Assembly: GCF_001648775.1 (NCBI RefSeq) | Contig: NZ_LVEJ01000001.1 | Coordinates: 372,001-436,000, forward strand | Length of the DNA stretch: 64,000 nt | Source of the DNA: Pseudomonas fluorescens | GTDB lineage: Bacteria; Pseudomonadota; Gammaproteobacteria; Pseudomonadales; Pseudomonadaceae | Direction: 5' to 3' | Shown here: in pieces, positions 8,954-17,606 of the stretch | Numbering within the stretch: the stretch's first letter is position 1 | Layout of the letters: each line of letters starts with the position of its first letter | Made by a program: the position numbers and the translations under genes | Notes under the pieces: generated by a model | Told to the model about the DNA's origin: nothing | Seen by the model: only the letters and a program-made list of their open reading frames with translations | The model's database searches: none

Positions 8954-9786
8954 CTTCTTTCCCGACACCGCCACAGCCACCACAACCGGTAGCTGAATCA
9001 CGCCTGCAGCGATTGTTCGGTTTTCGTACGCGGCTGTACCTGACATGGGCTGCGCTGTTCTGCCTGTTCGCCGGGTTCTTCCTGAGCTTCGACCTGAAGT
9101 TCTCGATCATCCTCGACAAACTGCCCAATCTGGTCGGCCTGCACCTGGCGCCCAACGGCTTTTTGCAAGGCGCGGCGCTGACGCTTTTCCTCTGTGCATG
9201 CTCGATTGTCGCCTCGTCCCTGCTGGGCTTCATCACAGCATTGGCACGCCTGTCGAAAAGCGCCGTGGCGTTCGGCATCGCCAGTTTTTACACCTCGTTC
9301 TTTCGCGGCACGCCACTGCTTATCCAGATCCTGCTGATCTACCTGGGCTTGCCGCAACTGGGCATCGTGCCTGGCGCCATCGTCGCAGGCATCATCGCCC
9401 TGTCGCTCAACTACGGCGCCTATCTCAGCGAGATCTTTCGCGCCGGCATCCTCGGGGTCGACCACGGCCAACGCGAAGCATCGCTGGCATTGGGGATGCG
9501 CGAGACAGTGATTTTCTGGCGGATCACCCTGCCGCAAGCGATGCGCACGATCATCCCGCCCACGACCAACCAGTTCATCTCGATGCTCAAGGACTCGTCG
9601 CTGATTTCGGTGATGGGCGTCTGGGAAGTGATGTTTCTCGCCCAGTCATACGGGCGCTCAAGCTACCGCTATATCGAAATGCTGACGACGGCGGCGATCA
9701 TTTACTGGCTGATGTCGATCGGGCTGGAGTTGATTCAGGCGAAAATGGAACGCCATTATGGAAAGGCATATGTGCGGCGTAGCTAG
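8950..9786 (+). CDS. Amino-acid ABC transporter permease (HisM/GlnP type)
   Basis: 278 residues with about five or six hydrophobic segments. It has the permease EAA loop (GQREASLALGMRETVIFWRITLPQA) and the family features FFRGTPLLIQ and PPTTNQFISMLKDSSLISV. Translation is probably coupled to the binding-protein gene by a 4-bp overlap. No ATPase gene follows: the next gene is an unrelated HTH gene on the other strand. The importer must therefore borrow an ATPase encoded elsewhere. Confidence 0.92.
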   Translation: MTSFPTPPQPPQPVAESRLQRLFGFRTRLYLTWAALFCLFAGFFLSFDLKFSIILDKLPNLVGLHLAPNGFLQGAALTLFLCACSIVASSLLGFITALARLSKSAVAFGIASFYTSFFRGTPLLIQILLIYLGLPQLGIVPGAIVAGIIALSLNYGAYLSEIFRAGILGVDHGQREASLALGMRETVIFWRITLPQAMRTIIPPTTNQFISMLKDSSLISVMGVWEVMFLAQSYGRSSYRYIEMLTTAAIIYWLMSIGLELIQAKMERHYGKAYVRRS

Positions 9787-9818
9787 GGCGATCAGCACAT
9801 TGCGGGCTGCGTCGGGTT

Positions 9819-10109
9819 TTAATTGGTCTCTCGGCGTACCCGCACGACGCCCATTTTCAGGCCAAACAATCGGAATATTGAGTCCAACGACCTCAACGTC
9901 TGATTACCCTCAGCGTGCTCTATGTGTATCAACGTGCGGACCGAAATTTTGCACATCTTAGCGAATTGGATTTGATGCAGCCCTGTCACCTCCACTCGTA
10001 AACGGCGGACGGCTTCGCTGATGTCCAATGTCCCGTCGGCCAGCGCTTCTTGGATGCTTTCGATGAGCGCCATGCGCTCAGCTACCGTCAGGCTCATTGC
10101 AGATCCCAC
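9819..10109 (-). CDS. Small XRE-type helix-turn-helix regulator
   Basis: 96 residues. An N-terminal helix pair (LTVAERMALIESIQEALADG) is followed by a Cro/C1-like HTH (IQFAKMCKISVRTLIHIEHAEGNQT) and LRSLDSIFRLFGLKMGVV, a layout seen in many XRE antitoxin-like regulators. The GTG start (10109) is chosen because AGAGGAAA precedes it at good spacing; an ATG at 10097 is the alternative and overlaps the TGA of an upstream 28-codon frame. No obvious toxin gene is adjacent. Three TGCA-N6-TGCA sites upstream are a plausible autoregulatory operator. Confidence 0.75.
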   Translation of the reverse strand: MGSAMSLTVAERMALIESIQEALADGTLDISEAVRRLRVEVTGLHQIQFAKMCKISVRTLIHIEHAEGNQTLRSLDSIFRLFGLKMGVVRVRRETN

Positions 10110-10180
10110 GCTTTCATTTCCTCTACTTTTAAATACATTTCAACAGAGCCTTCATTGATGCCGGATGCAATGTAGTGCAT
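10094..10180 (-). CDS. Possible 28-residue ORF overlapping the HTH gene start
   Basis: Reads MHYIASGINEGSVEMYLKVE and eight further residues to a TGA at 10094-10096, which overlaps the ATG at 10097 as ATGA. It has no recognised family. It may be a translated leader for the regulator, the remnant of a lost partner gene such as a toxin, or chance. A stop codon directly precedes its ATG. Confidence 0.25.
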   Translation of the reverse strand: MHYIASGINEGSVEMYLKVEEMKAWDLQ

Positions 10181-10262
10181 TCAAAGCCTGATAGAACGCC
10201 AAAATCTGCAACAAAATGCAGATTTACTCCTGACAAGCGAAATCTGAATGCAAAACAATGCA
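10166..10262. promoter_or_regulatory. Three TGCA-N6-TGCA elements, operator-like array
   Basis: Identical half-sites TGCA spaced by exactly 6 bases occur at 10166-10179, 10207-10220 and 10249-10262, at 41- and 42-bp intervals, about four helical turns. The middle copy is embedded in a 9-bp inverted repeat AAATCTGCA...TGCAGATTT. The array lies between the HTH gene and the first autotransporter and could govern either or both. Confidence 0.6.
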
Positions 10263-10340
10263 GATCAGCAACCGACATCATTCTGTAAAAACCCTTCGCT
10301 ATACAGGACGGCCCGCTTATAACAAGAAGGCCGTCCACTC

Positions 10341-13298
10341 ATGCCGTTCCCGCCCCAGCGCCTGTCCCTCGCCATTGCCCTGTTGATCACCGCCACGGCA
10401 GCCCACGGCAAAACCGTGCAGATCGACACCGCCACCACGGCAGCGCAAACGCTGGGAGGCAGCGATACGCTAACGATTTCCGCGCCGGGCAGCATCACCA
10501 ACAGCGGCAAGGCTGTGAGCCTGAAAGACAAGACCAGTGGCGCAGGTGTGGTGATCGATAACGCTGGCAAAATCGTTTCCAGCGGTGGCCGGGCCATCGA
10601 CAGCAGCGGCGACCTGACCCAGTCGCGCAACTACACGATTTACAACCGCAGCGGCGGGCAGATTCTCGGCGCCAACGACGCTTTGCGCATCGACAGCAAT
10701 TTTGTCAGCGGCAGTCTGTTGATCGACAACAGCGGCGTGATTCGCTCGACCACCGGCCAAGGGCTGGACCTCGATGCGCTGCGCAGTGACGGTGTGAAGA
10801 CCACCATTATCAACCGCGCCGGCGGGCTGATTCGCGGCGACGCCAGCGACGGCATGAAGACCGGCGCCAACGCGACAATCACTAACTACGGCGAGATTTC
10901 CACTGGGGATTCGCACAATGCCGACGAGAAATTCGACGGCATCGATATCGATTCCGCGAGCGGCGTCAGCGTGACTAACTACGGAGTGATTTCCGGTGGC
11001 CGGCATGGCATCACTACCGACCTTGGCGCGACGCTGATCAACTACGGGCAGATCACCGGCCGCAACGGTTCCGGGTTCGGTTCCGACGGCGATGGTACGG
11101 TGATTAACCACGGCACCATCACTGGAGCTTACTCAGGCTTGCAAGCGAACGGTGACGGCGATGGCGTGGACATCGACAAGATCGCCCACGTCGAAAACTA
11201 CGGCACCATTCAGGGCGTCGGTGCCGGCGGTGTCGACAAGGGCGGTTTCGCCAACGGCAGCGAAGGTATCGCGCTGGGTGGTGGTTACATTCTCAACGCC
11301 AGTAGTGCACTGATCAGCGGTGCCGACAGCGCCATTCTGGTGGACGACGGCAGCGGCGGCTCGGGGCTGGCGGCGACCAGACTGGAAAACTTCGGCACCA
11401 TTCAAGGCCTCAACGGTTTCGGCGTGAAGCTCGTCGGCGAGTTCGCCGACAGCGTCATCAACGGCGGCACGATCACTGGCAGCAATGGCCTGGCACTGGA
11501 TCTGGGTGCCGGCAACGACAGTCTGACTTTGCGCAACGGCAGTCGCTTTGTCGGCCTGGTGGATGGCGGCAGCGGGTACGACCGGGTGGTGATGGACGAC
11601 GCGGCCGGTGGCAGCTTCGGCGCCAGTCGTAACTTCGAATGGCTGGAGGTCAAGCAAGGCGCCTGGACGCTGACCGGCCATGATGATTTCAGCGACGGCG
11701 GCGCGGTGCGCAACGGCGCTACCCTGATCAACCAAGGCAGCATTGCTGGCAACCTGACCGTCGACGCGGGCGGTGTGTATGCCGGTGGCGGCTCGGTGGG
11801 CAATCTTAACGTTAACGGCATTTTGCGCACGGACACCGGGCTCGGCCGCGCCACGATCGTTCACGACTTGACCATGGGCAGCGCCGCCACCCTCGCCTAC
11901 GGCGTCAACGCCGACGGCAGCAGCGCGCCGGTACAGGTTGGCGGCATCGCCAATCTCAATGGCGCAACCCTCGCGGTGAATCCCGGCAGCGGCACGTATC
12001 CATGGCAGAGCCATTACACCGTGCTGCAAGCGGCGCAGGTCAACGGCACCTTCGGCAAGGTCAGCAGCGACTATGCGTTCCTCACGCCCACCCTCGCCTA
12101 CACACCCACCCAGGTCGATCTGACGTACACCCGCAATGACGTAGCCTTTAATGAGCTCGCCACGACCGGCAACGGTACAAACGCCGCCAACAGCCTGGCA
12201 TCGATCGGCAAAAACAGTGCGCTGTACAACGCCTTGCTTAATACCAGCCAAAGCAGCGCCGGCGCGGCAATCGAGCAACTGGCCGGCGCCAGCAACGCCA
12301 ATTTGACCAGCGCCACCCTCGGCGCCAGCAGTCAGGTCGGCAGCAGCATGCTCTCGGCGATGCAGCAAATGGGCGGCAGCCCGGGTTTGATGGTCGGTCT
12401 CGATCAACGCGACACCCCCGTGCTGGCAGCCAATGGCGTGCCGTCCGAGGCGCGCAATCTGAATGACCCGAACGCGCGCGGCCGTCTCTGGCTGCAAGGC
12501 ATCGGCGGCTACGGCAAACTCGATGGCGAACACGGCAGCAGTGGTCTGGAACAACGCACCAAGGGCAGCGTGCTCGGCGCCGACTGGTCGCTGAGTCCGG
12601 CCTGGCGTCTGGGCTTGCTGGGCGGTTATTCGAAAACCGATCTGGACGCCAGCGGCGTCGACGGCAATGTCGAGAGCTGGCACGCCGGCGTCTACGCGCT
12701 GCATCAAAACGGCCCGCTCTCGCTGCGTCTGGGAGCGGCGTACAGCGGCCATCAAGGTGAAAGCAAACGCACCATCGCCTTCAATGGTTTCAACGATCGC
12801 CCGAAAGGCGACTACGACGCCGACAGTCAGCAAGCCTTCGCCGAACTCGGCTACGCCATGGGCAGTGGCCGGCTCAGTGCCGAGCCGTTCGCCAGCCTCG
12901 GCTATCAGCGCTACCACCGCGACAGCTATAAGGAAAAAGGCGGCACCGCCGCGCTGCAAGTCGACAGCCAGACCCAGGACAATTTCAGCAGCACCTTCGG
13001 CCTGCGGCTGGCACACCTGAGCAGTCTGGACAACGGCATGAGCGTGACACCGCGCATGGCCGCTGGCTGGAAACACACCTATGGCGATGTCAGCAGCTCG
13101 ACTCGTCAGGCCTTTATAACCGGCGGCACGGCGTTCAGTGTCGATGGCAGCTCGCTGGATCGTGACAGCCTGGTGCTGGAAGCCGGGCTGGATGTGGGGA
13201 TCTCGGCGCGGCATACCCTGGGTGTGGGGTACAGCGGCGAGATCGGCAGCAACAGCCGCAATCATGGTTTGATCGGGCAGTGGCAGATGAGTTTTTGA
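10341..13298 (+). CDS. Autotransporter (type Va secretion) with beta-helical passenger
   Basis: 985 residues. A short signal peptide (LSLAIALLITATAAHG) precedes a passenger of about 600 residues built from repeated N-x-G / I-x-G turns (ITNSG, ITNYGEIS, VTNYGVISGG, LINYGQITG, VINHGTITG), typical of a right-handed beta-helix. The last roughly 280 residues form an autotransporter beta-barrel (RLWLQGIGGYG, DWSLSPAWRLGLLGGYSKT, SWHAGVYA) ending in the aromatic-terminal strand GLIGQWQMSF. It is expected at the cell surface; its function may be adhesion or an enzyme activity, and no catalytic motif was recognised. It is a paralogue of the next gene. Confidence 0.93.
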   Translation: MPFPPQRLSLAIALLITATAAHGKTVQIDTATTAAQTLGGSDTLTISAPGSITNSGKAVSLKDKTSGAGVVIDNAGKIVSSGGRAIDSSGDLTQSRNYTIYNRSGGQILGANDALRIDSNFVSGSLLIDNSGVIRSTTGQGLDLDALRSDGVKTTIINRAGGLIRGDASDGMKTGANATITNYGEISTGDSHNADEKFDGIDIDSASGVSVTNYGVISGGRHGITTDLGATLINYGQITGRNGSGFGSDGDGTVINHGTITGAYSGLQANGDGDGVDIDKIAHVENYGTIQGVGAGGVDKGGFANGSEGIALGGGYILNASSALISGADSAILVDDGSGGSGLAATRLENFGTIQGLNGFGVKLVGEFADSVINGGTITGSNGLALDLGAGNDSLTLRNGSRFVGLVDGGSGYDRVVMDDAAGGSFGASRNFEWLEVKQGAWTLTGHDDFSDGGAVRNGATLINQGSIAGNLTVDAGGVYAGGGSVGNLNVNGILRTDTGLGRATIVHDLTMGSAATLAYGVNADGSSAPVQVGGIANLNGATLAVNPGSGTYPWQSHYTVLQAAQVNGTFGKVSSDYAFLTPTLAYTPTQVDLTYTRNDVAFNELATTGNGTNAANSLASIGKNSALYNALLNTSQSSAGAAIEQLAGASNANLTSATLGASSQVGSSMLSAMQQMGGSPGLMVGLDQRDTPVLAANGVPSEARNLNDPNARGRLWLQGIGGYGKLDGEHGSSGLEQRTKGSVLGADWSLSPAWRLGLLGGYSKTDLDASGVDGNVESWHAGVYALHQNGPLSLRLGAAYSGHQGESKRTIAFNGFNDRPKGDYDADSQQAFAELGYAMGSGRLSAEPFASLGYQRYHRDSYKEKGGTAALQVDSQTQDNFSSTFGLRLAHLSSLDNGMSVTPRMAAGWKHTYGDVSSSTRQAFITGGTAFSVDGSSLDRDSLVLEAGLDVGISARHTLGVGYSGEIGSNSRNHGLIGQWQMSF

Positions 13299-13404
13299 GG
13301 GTTGAACAGCCGGCGGGGTCTTGAATGGTTGTAGGAAAAAGAGCCGCTGCTGCCGAGTAAAAATCCTGGTTGCGGATCTCGCGGTCATTTTCTACAAAAC
13401 GATG

Positions 13405-13452
13405 CGATGTCGCCTGCAAGGCTTCGGGAAGCAGCCGACATCGGATTTTTTT
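13405..13452 (+). terminator. Rho-independent-type hairpin between the two autotransporter genes
   Basis: CGATGTCG (13405-13412) then CTGC pairs with GCAG then CGACATCG (13436-13443) across one C-C mismatch, followed by a run of seven T (13446-13452). It lies 107 bp after the first autotransporter stop but only 45 bp before the second start, so it can end the first transcript or act as an attenuator in the leader of the second. Confidence 0.65.
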
Positions 13453-13497
13453 GGGCATCAATAGAGTTGGGTCTCCTGCTAACCGAGGCTCGACTCA

Positions 13498-15588
13498 ATG
13501 TCCGTTCGACACACGTTCAAACCAAAACACCTGGCTTTGGCCATTTCGCTGGCACTGTCTTGCGTGGAGCTTGCCATCGCTCAGCAACCCGCTGAAGTCG
13601 TTGATTCAACCGCAGTAGCGAATGTCACTGAATTGTCCGAAACCAGCCCAAAAAAAATAGCGCTTGAACGACTGAAGGGATTTCTCACCGACCCAAGTAC
13701 GGTGCCCATCGCTTTTAAAACCCCTGAAGAAACGTTTAAAGGTACCGCTGTAAACGATCTGATCACGCTCACGGACGGCGCAAGCTTTACCGGCCTGCTG
13801 GATGGTGGCGGGGGAGATAACGTCCTGTTCCTGGATGCAGCGGCAGGCGGCGAGCTGAAAGACACGCGTAATTTCAACGGCCTGTTCCTCAGCCGGGGCG
13901 ATTGGGCGCTGAGTTCCAGGGGAGACTTCAAGGAGGGCGTGCTGGTCAATAGCGGTACCGCGTTGACCAACCTGGGGAGCATTAAGGGCGACGTGTATGT
14001 CGCGAGTGGTGGCAGCTTTGCCGGTAAAGGTGTGGTGGGAAGCCTGGAGGTCGCCGGCCTGCTCACCGTCAATGAGGTGCTAGGCAGTCCGCGCGTGAAA
14101 GGCGATTTGCGCTTGTCCCCAACCGCCGAACTGGCTTATGAGGTCACTCCCGGTGGCAGTCAAACGATCAAGGTCGATGGCACTGCAAGGCTGGAAGGTG
14201 CAACCCTGAAAATCGTTGCAACACCGGGAGAATATCCGCAAAGCAAGCAGTACAAAATAATCGAAGCCGCCAAGGTAGAAGGTGAATTCGGTACGGTCTT
14301 AAACGACCTGGCCTTCATGACAGCCACACCTCAATACAACAAAAAATCCGTCGGACTGACTTACGCCCGTAACGGTGAGCCGCTTGCGGGCGCTGCCACG
14401 ACAGACAACGCTCGTGCCGCTGCCGAAAGCATTGTCGAACCACCTGCCGTTACGGAGTCCGTCCCATCGCCAATGCCGGACGAACCTCTTGTTGCGCAAG
14501 TTAACGAGACCGCCGAACAGCCCGCTCCTGCGCCACTTAAACCCGCAAACGCAGCCGTTGCCGCGCTACTGACCAGCGACAAAAAAACCGCCCCCGTCGC
14601 CCTCGAACAACTCGCGGCCGGCAGCAACGCCAACCTCGCCAAAGCCACGCTGAGCAGCATCACTCCGGTGAGCGCGAGCATGCTCTCGGCGATGCAGCAA
14701 CTGAATAGCCGTTACGGCTCTGCCTACGGTTCCGGCAACTCACCGCGTCAGGCGGCTGGCGGTGCCGACTCCGGACGGGTGTGGATTCAGGCACTGGGCC
14801 ATGGCGGCAAGGTCGACCGCGACTTAGACAGTACCCTCAAACACGCCACCCAAGGTCTGGTCATGGGCGCCGACTGGCGGCTCGATGAGCAATGGCATGT
14901 CGGTCTGGTTGGCGGTAAGTCGCAGACGAAACTTGACGCCCGGCAATACGATGGCGACCTCGACAGCTGGCACCTCGGTGCCTACGCCGTGCGCCAGGAC
15001 GGACCGTTCTCACTGCGTTTCGGGGCGACCTATGCCAGTCATGACGGTGACAGCAAACGTCGTGTGGCCTTCAACGGCTTCAGCGATCGCCTCAAGGGCA
15101 ATTACGACGCCAACACCCAACAGGCCTTTGCCGAACTGGCGGTCAATGTTGGCCGGCACAATTCGACGCTCGAACCGTTCGCCAGCCTCGGTTATCAGCG
15201 CTACCAGCGCGACAGTTACAGCGAAAAAGGTGGGGACGCGGCGCTGAAAGTCTTTGGGCAAACCCGCGACAACCTCAGCAGCACTTTCGGCCTGCGTACG
15301 GCGAAAATCACTCGGCTGGATAACGGCATGAGTCTGACGCCACGCTTCAGCGCTGGCTGGAAACATACCTTTGGCGAGATTGAAAGCGACACCCGCCAGC
15401 AACTGGTCAAGGGTGGCAAACGCTTTGAAATCGCCGGTGCCGCGCTGGATCGCAACAGCTTGTCGGTGGACGCCGGCCTCGACCTTGGACTGTCCGCCAA
15501 TCACACGGTCGGCGTGGGTCTCACTGGTGAGATGGGCACTGACAGCCGCACTCACGGCGTGATGGGCCAATGGCGCATGGCGTTCTGA
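13498..15588 (+). CDS. Autotransporter with shortened passenger, paralogue of the upstream gene
   Basis: 696 residues. A signal peptide (HLALAISLALSCVELAIA) leads into a passenger of about 390 residues that lacks the long NYG repeat section of the neighbour but aligns with its last portion: GASFTGLLDGGGGDNVLFLD matches GSRFVGLVDGGSGYDRVVMD, and AELAYEV and GEYPQSKQYKIIEAAKVEGEFG also have counterparts. A Pro/Ala-rich spacer (VPSPMPDEPLVAQ, EQPAPAPLKPANAA) joins a beta-barrel very like the first one, ending in GVMGQWRMAF. The pair probably arose by tandem duplication followed by loss of most of the passenger. It may have its own promoter in the 199-bp gap. Confidence 0.92.
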   Translation: MSVRHTFKPKHLALAISLALSCVELAIAQQPAEVVDSTAVANVTELSETSPKKIALERLKGFLTDPSTVPIAFKTPEETFKGTAVNDLITLTDGASFTGLLDGGGGDNVLFLDAAAGGELKDTRNFNGLFLSRGDWALSSRGDFKEGVLVNSGTALTNLGSIKGDVYVASGGSFAGKGVVGSLEVAGLLTVNEVLGSPRVKGDLRLSPTAELAYEVTPGGSQTIKVDGTARLEGATLKIVATPGEYPQSKQYKIIEAAKVEGEFGTVLNDLAFMTATPQYNKKSVGLTYARNGEPLAGAATTDNARAAAESIVEPPAVTESVPSPMPDEPLVAQVNETAEQPAPAPLKPANAAVAALLTSDKKTAPVALEQLAAGSNANLAKATLSSITPVSASMLSAMQQLNSRYGSAYGSGNSPRQAAGGADSGRVWIQALGHGGKVDRDLDSTLKHATQGLVMGADWRLDEQWHVGLVGGKSQTKLDARQYDGDLDSWHLGAYAVRQDGPFSLRFGATYASHDGDSKRRVAFNGFSDRLKGNYDANTQQAFAELAVNVGRHNSTLEPFASLGYQRYQRDSYSEKGGDAALKVFGQTRDNLSSTFGLRTAKITRLDNGMSLTPRFSAGWKHTFGEIESDTRQQLVKGGKRFEIAGAALDRNSLSVDAGLDLGLSANHTVGVGLTGEMGTDSRTHGVMGQWRMAF

Positions 15589-15610
15589 CAGATTGAACAT
15601 CGTCACTGCG

Positions 15611-15694
15611 GGAACGAGCCTGCTCGCGAATGCGATCTGTCCGTTGAATAAATATCGACTGACACTCCTCTTCGCGAGCAGGCTCGCTCCCACA
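15611..15694. repeat. REP pair (inverted Pseudomonas REP)
   Basis: Left copy GGAACGAGCCTGCTCGCGAA at 15611-15630 and right copy beginning TTCGCGAGCAGGCTCGCTCC at 15671-15694, facing each other in the gap between convergent genes. Confidence 0.9.
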
Positions 15695-15727
15695 TAGGCC
15701 TCAGGTGATGCGGACAAATTCCGCATG

Positions 15728-15754
15728 AAAAAAAAGGGGAGCACATGCCCCCCC
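15728..15754 (-). terminator. Rho-independent terminator of the pycAB operon
   Basis: Read on the minus strand: GGGGGG, loop CATGTG, CTCCCC, then eight T. It lies 33 bp beyond the stop of the biotin-carrier subunit gene. Confidence 0.85.
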
Positions 15755-15786
15755 GAGGTTTAAAGCGTTGGATCGCGACGGTTATC

Positions 15787-17595
15787 TCAGCCTTCGATCT
15801 CGATCAGAATTTCACCCGGATTGACCCGATCACCCTTGGCCACATGAATCGCGGTGACCTTGCCGGCGATGGCGGCCTGGACTTCGGTTTCCATCTTCAT
15901 CGCTTCGGTAATCAGCACAGCCTGGCCGGCCTTGACGGTGTCGCCCTCCTTGACCAGCACATCGACGATGTTGCCGGGCATGGTGGTGCTGACGTGGCCA
16001 GGTGCCGAGGCTTGCTTGCGCTTGCTGCTGCCGCCACTGACGAATTCGTTGAGCGGCTCGAACACCACTTCTTCCGGCATACCGTCGATGGACAGATAGA
16101 AATGACGCTTGCCCTCTGCCTTGACGCCGACACCGGTGATGTCGACGCGGTAGGTCTCGCCGTGGACGTCGATGACGAACTCGGTCGGCACGCCTTCGCC
16201 GCCCGCCTTGGTCACACCGCCGGCTTCAGGAATCGGCAACAGCACTTCCGGGGTCAGGGTGCCGGCGGCACGCTCTTCGAGGAATTTGCGGCCGATGTCC
16301 GGGAACATCGCGAAGGTCAGCACGTCTTCTTCCGACTTGGCCAGTGCGCCAATGTCGGCGCGCAGCTTGGTCATTTCCGGCTTGAGCAGATCGGCCGGAC
16401 GCACGTCGATGACTTCTTCACTGCCGATGGCCTGACGACGCAGTTTTTCGTTGACCACGCCCGGCGCCTTACCGTAGCCGCCTTGCAGATACAGCTTCAC
16501 TTCGTTGGTGATGGTCTTGTAGCGCTCGCCGGCCAGCACGTTGAAGAACGCCTGGGTGCCGACGATCTGCGAAGTCGGCGTCACCAGCGGCGGGAAGCCG
16601 AGGTCTTCACGCACGCGCGGGATTTCCGCGAGCACTTCGGCCATGCGGTTGAGGGCGCCCTGCTCTTTCAACTGGTTGGCGAGGTTGGAGATCATCCCGC
16701 CTGGCACCTGGTTGACTTGCACACGAGTGTCTACCGCAGTGAATTCGCTTTCGAACTGGTGGTACTTCTTGCGCACGGCGTAGAAGTACAGGCCGATCTC
16801 TTGCAGCAGTTCAAGGTTCAGACCAGTATCGAATTCGGTGCCTTTGAGTGCAGCGACCATCGACTCGGTGCCTGGATGGCTGGTGCCGGAAGCGAAGCTG
16901 GAGATCGCGGTGTCGATGTGATCGGCGCCGTTTTCGATCGCCTTGAGCTGGCACATGGTCGCCAGACCGGCAGTATCGTGCGAGTGGATAAACACTGGCA
17001 GCGACTGCTCGGCTTTCAGTGCGCGAACCAGTTCGCCAGTGGCGTACGGGGTCAGCAGACCGGCCATGTCCTTGATCGCCACCGAGTCGCAACCCATGGC
17101 TTCCATTTGCTTGGCTTGTGCCACAAACGCATCGATGGTGTGCACCGGGCTGGTGGTGTAAGCGATGGTGCCTTGCGCATGTTTGCCGGCCGCTTTCACC
17201 GCTTCGATGGCCACGCGCAGGTTACGCACATCGTTCATCGCGTCGAAGATGCGGAACACGTCGATGCCATTCACCGCAGCCTTGGCGACGAAGGCTCTGA
17301 CCACGTCGTCGCTGTAGTGGCGGTAGCCGAGCAGGTTCTGCCCGCGCAAAAGCATTTGCAGACGCGTGTTAGGCAGCGCCGCGCGCAGTTGGCGCAGACG
17401 CTCCCACGGGTCTTCTTTCAGGAAGCGTACGCAGGCGTCGAATGTCGCGCCGCCCCAGCACTCCAGCGACCAGTAGCCGACTTTGTCGAGCTTGTCGCAG
17501 ATCGGCAGCATGTCTTCGGTGCGCATGCGGGTGGCGAGCAGCGATTGGTGAGCGTCGCGCAGGATGGTATCGGTGACAAAGATCTTCTTGGACAT
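15787..17595 (-). CDS. pycB: Pyruvate carboxylase subunit B (carboxyltransferase plus biotin carrier)
   Basis: 602 residues from an ATG with GAGGAA nine bases upstream; an ATG five codons earlier lacks such a site. The TIM-barrel carboxyltransferase starts with TDTILRDAHQSLLATRM and contains the metal-binding IHSHDTAG; a PYC_OADA domain follows, then a Pro/Ser/Lys-rich linker and a C-terminal biotinyl domain with EAMKMET, whose lysine is 35 residues from the end, as is standard. It works with the subunit encoded just upstream (11 bp gap) to carboxylate pyruvate to oxaloacetate. The same architecture is seen in oxaloacetate decarboxylase alpha (OadA), a common alternative label, but no membrane beta or gamma subunits are present. 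Confidence 0.93.
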   Translation of the reverse strand: MSKKIFVTDTILRDAHQSLLATRMRTEDMLPICDKLDKVGYWSLECWGGATFDACVRFLKEDPWERLRQLRAALPNTRLQMLLRGQNLLGYRHYSDDVVRAFVAKAAVNGIDVFRIFDAMNDVRNLRVAIEAVKAAGKHAQGTIAYTTSPVHTIDAFVAQAKQMEAMGCDSVAIKDMAGLLTPYATGELVRALKAEQSLPVFIHSHDTAGLATMCQLKAIENGADHIDTAISSFASGTSHPGTESMVAALKGTEFDTGLNLELLQEIGLYFYAVRKKYHQFESEFTAVDTRVQVNQVPGGMISNLANQLKEQGALNRMAEVLAEIPRVREDLGFPPLVTPTSQIVGTQAFFNVLAGERYKTITNEVKLYLQGGYGKAPGVVNEKLRRQAIGSEEVIDVRPADLLKPEMTKLRADIGALAKSEEDVLTFAMFPDIGRKFLEERAAGTLTPEVLLPIPEAGGVTKAGGEGVPTEFVIDVHGETYRVDITGVGVKAEGKRHFYLSIDGMPEEVVFEPLNEFVSGGSSKRKQASAPGHVSTTMPGNIVDVLVKEGDTVKAGQAVLITEAMKMETEVQAAIAGKVTAIHVAKGDRVNPGEILIEIEG

Positions 17596-17606
17596 TGTTG
17601 TATTCC

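Noticed and set aside
11133..13388. A 751-codon open frame on the minus strand
   Set aside because: Lies opposite the first autotransporter, with low-complexity Ala/Val/Gly/Arg composition and no recognisable domain; a GC-rich shadow frame.
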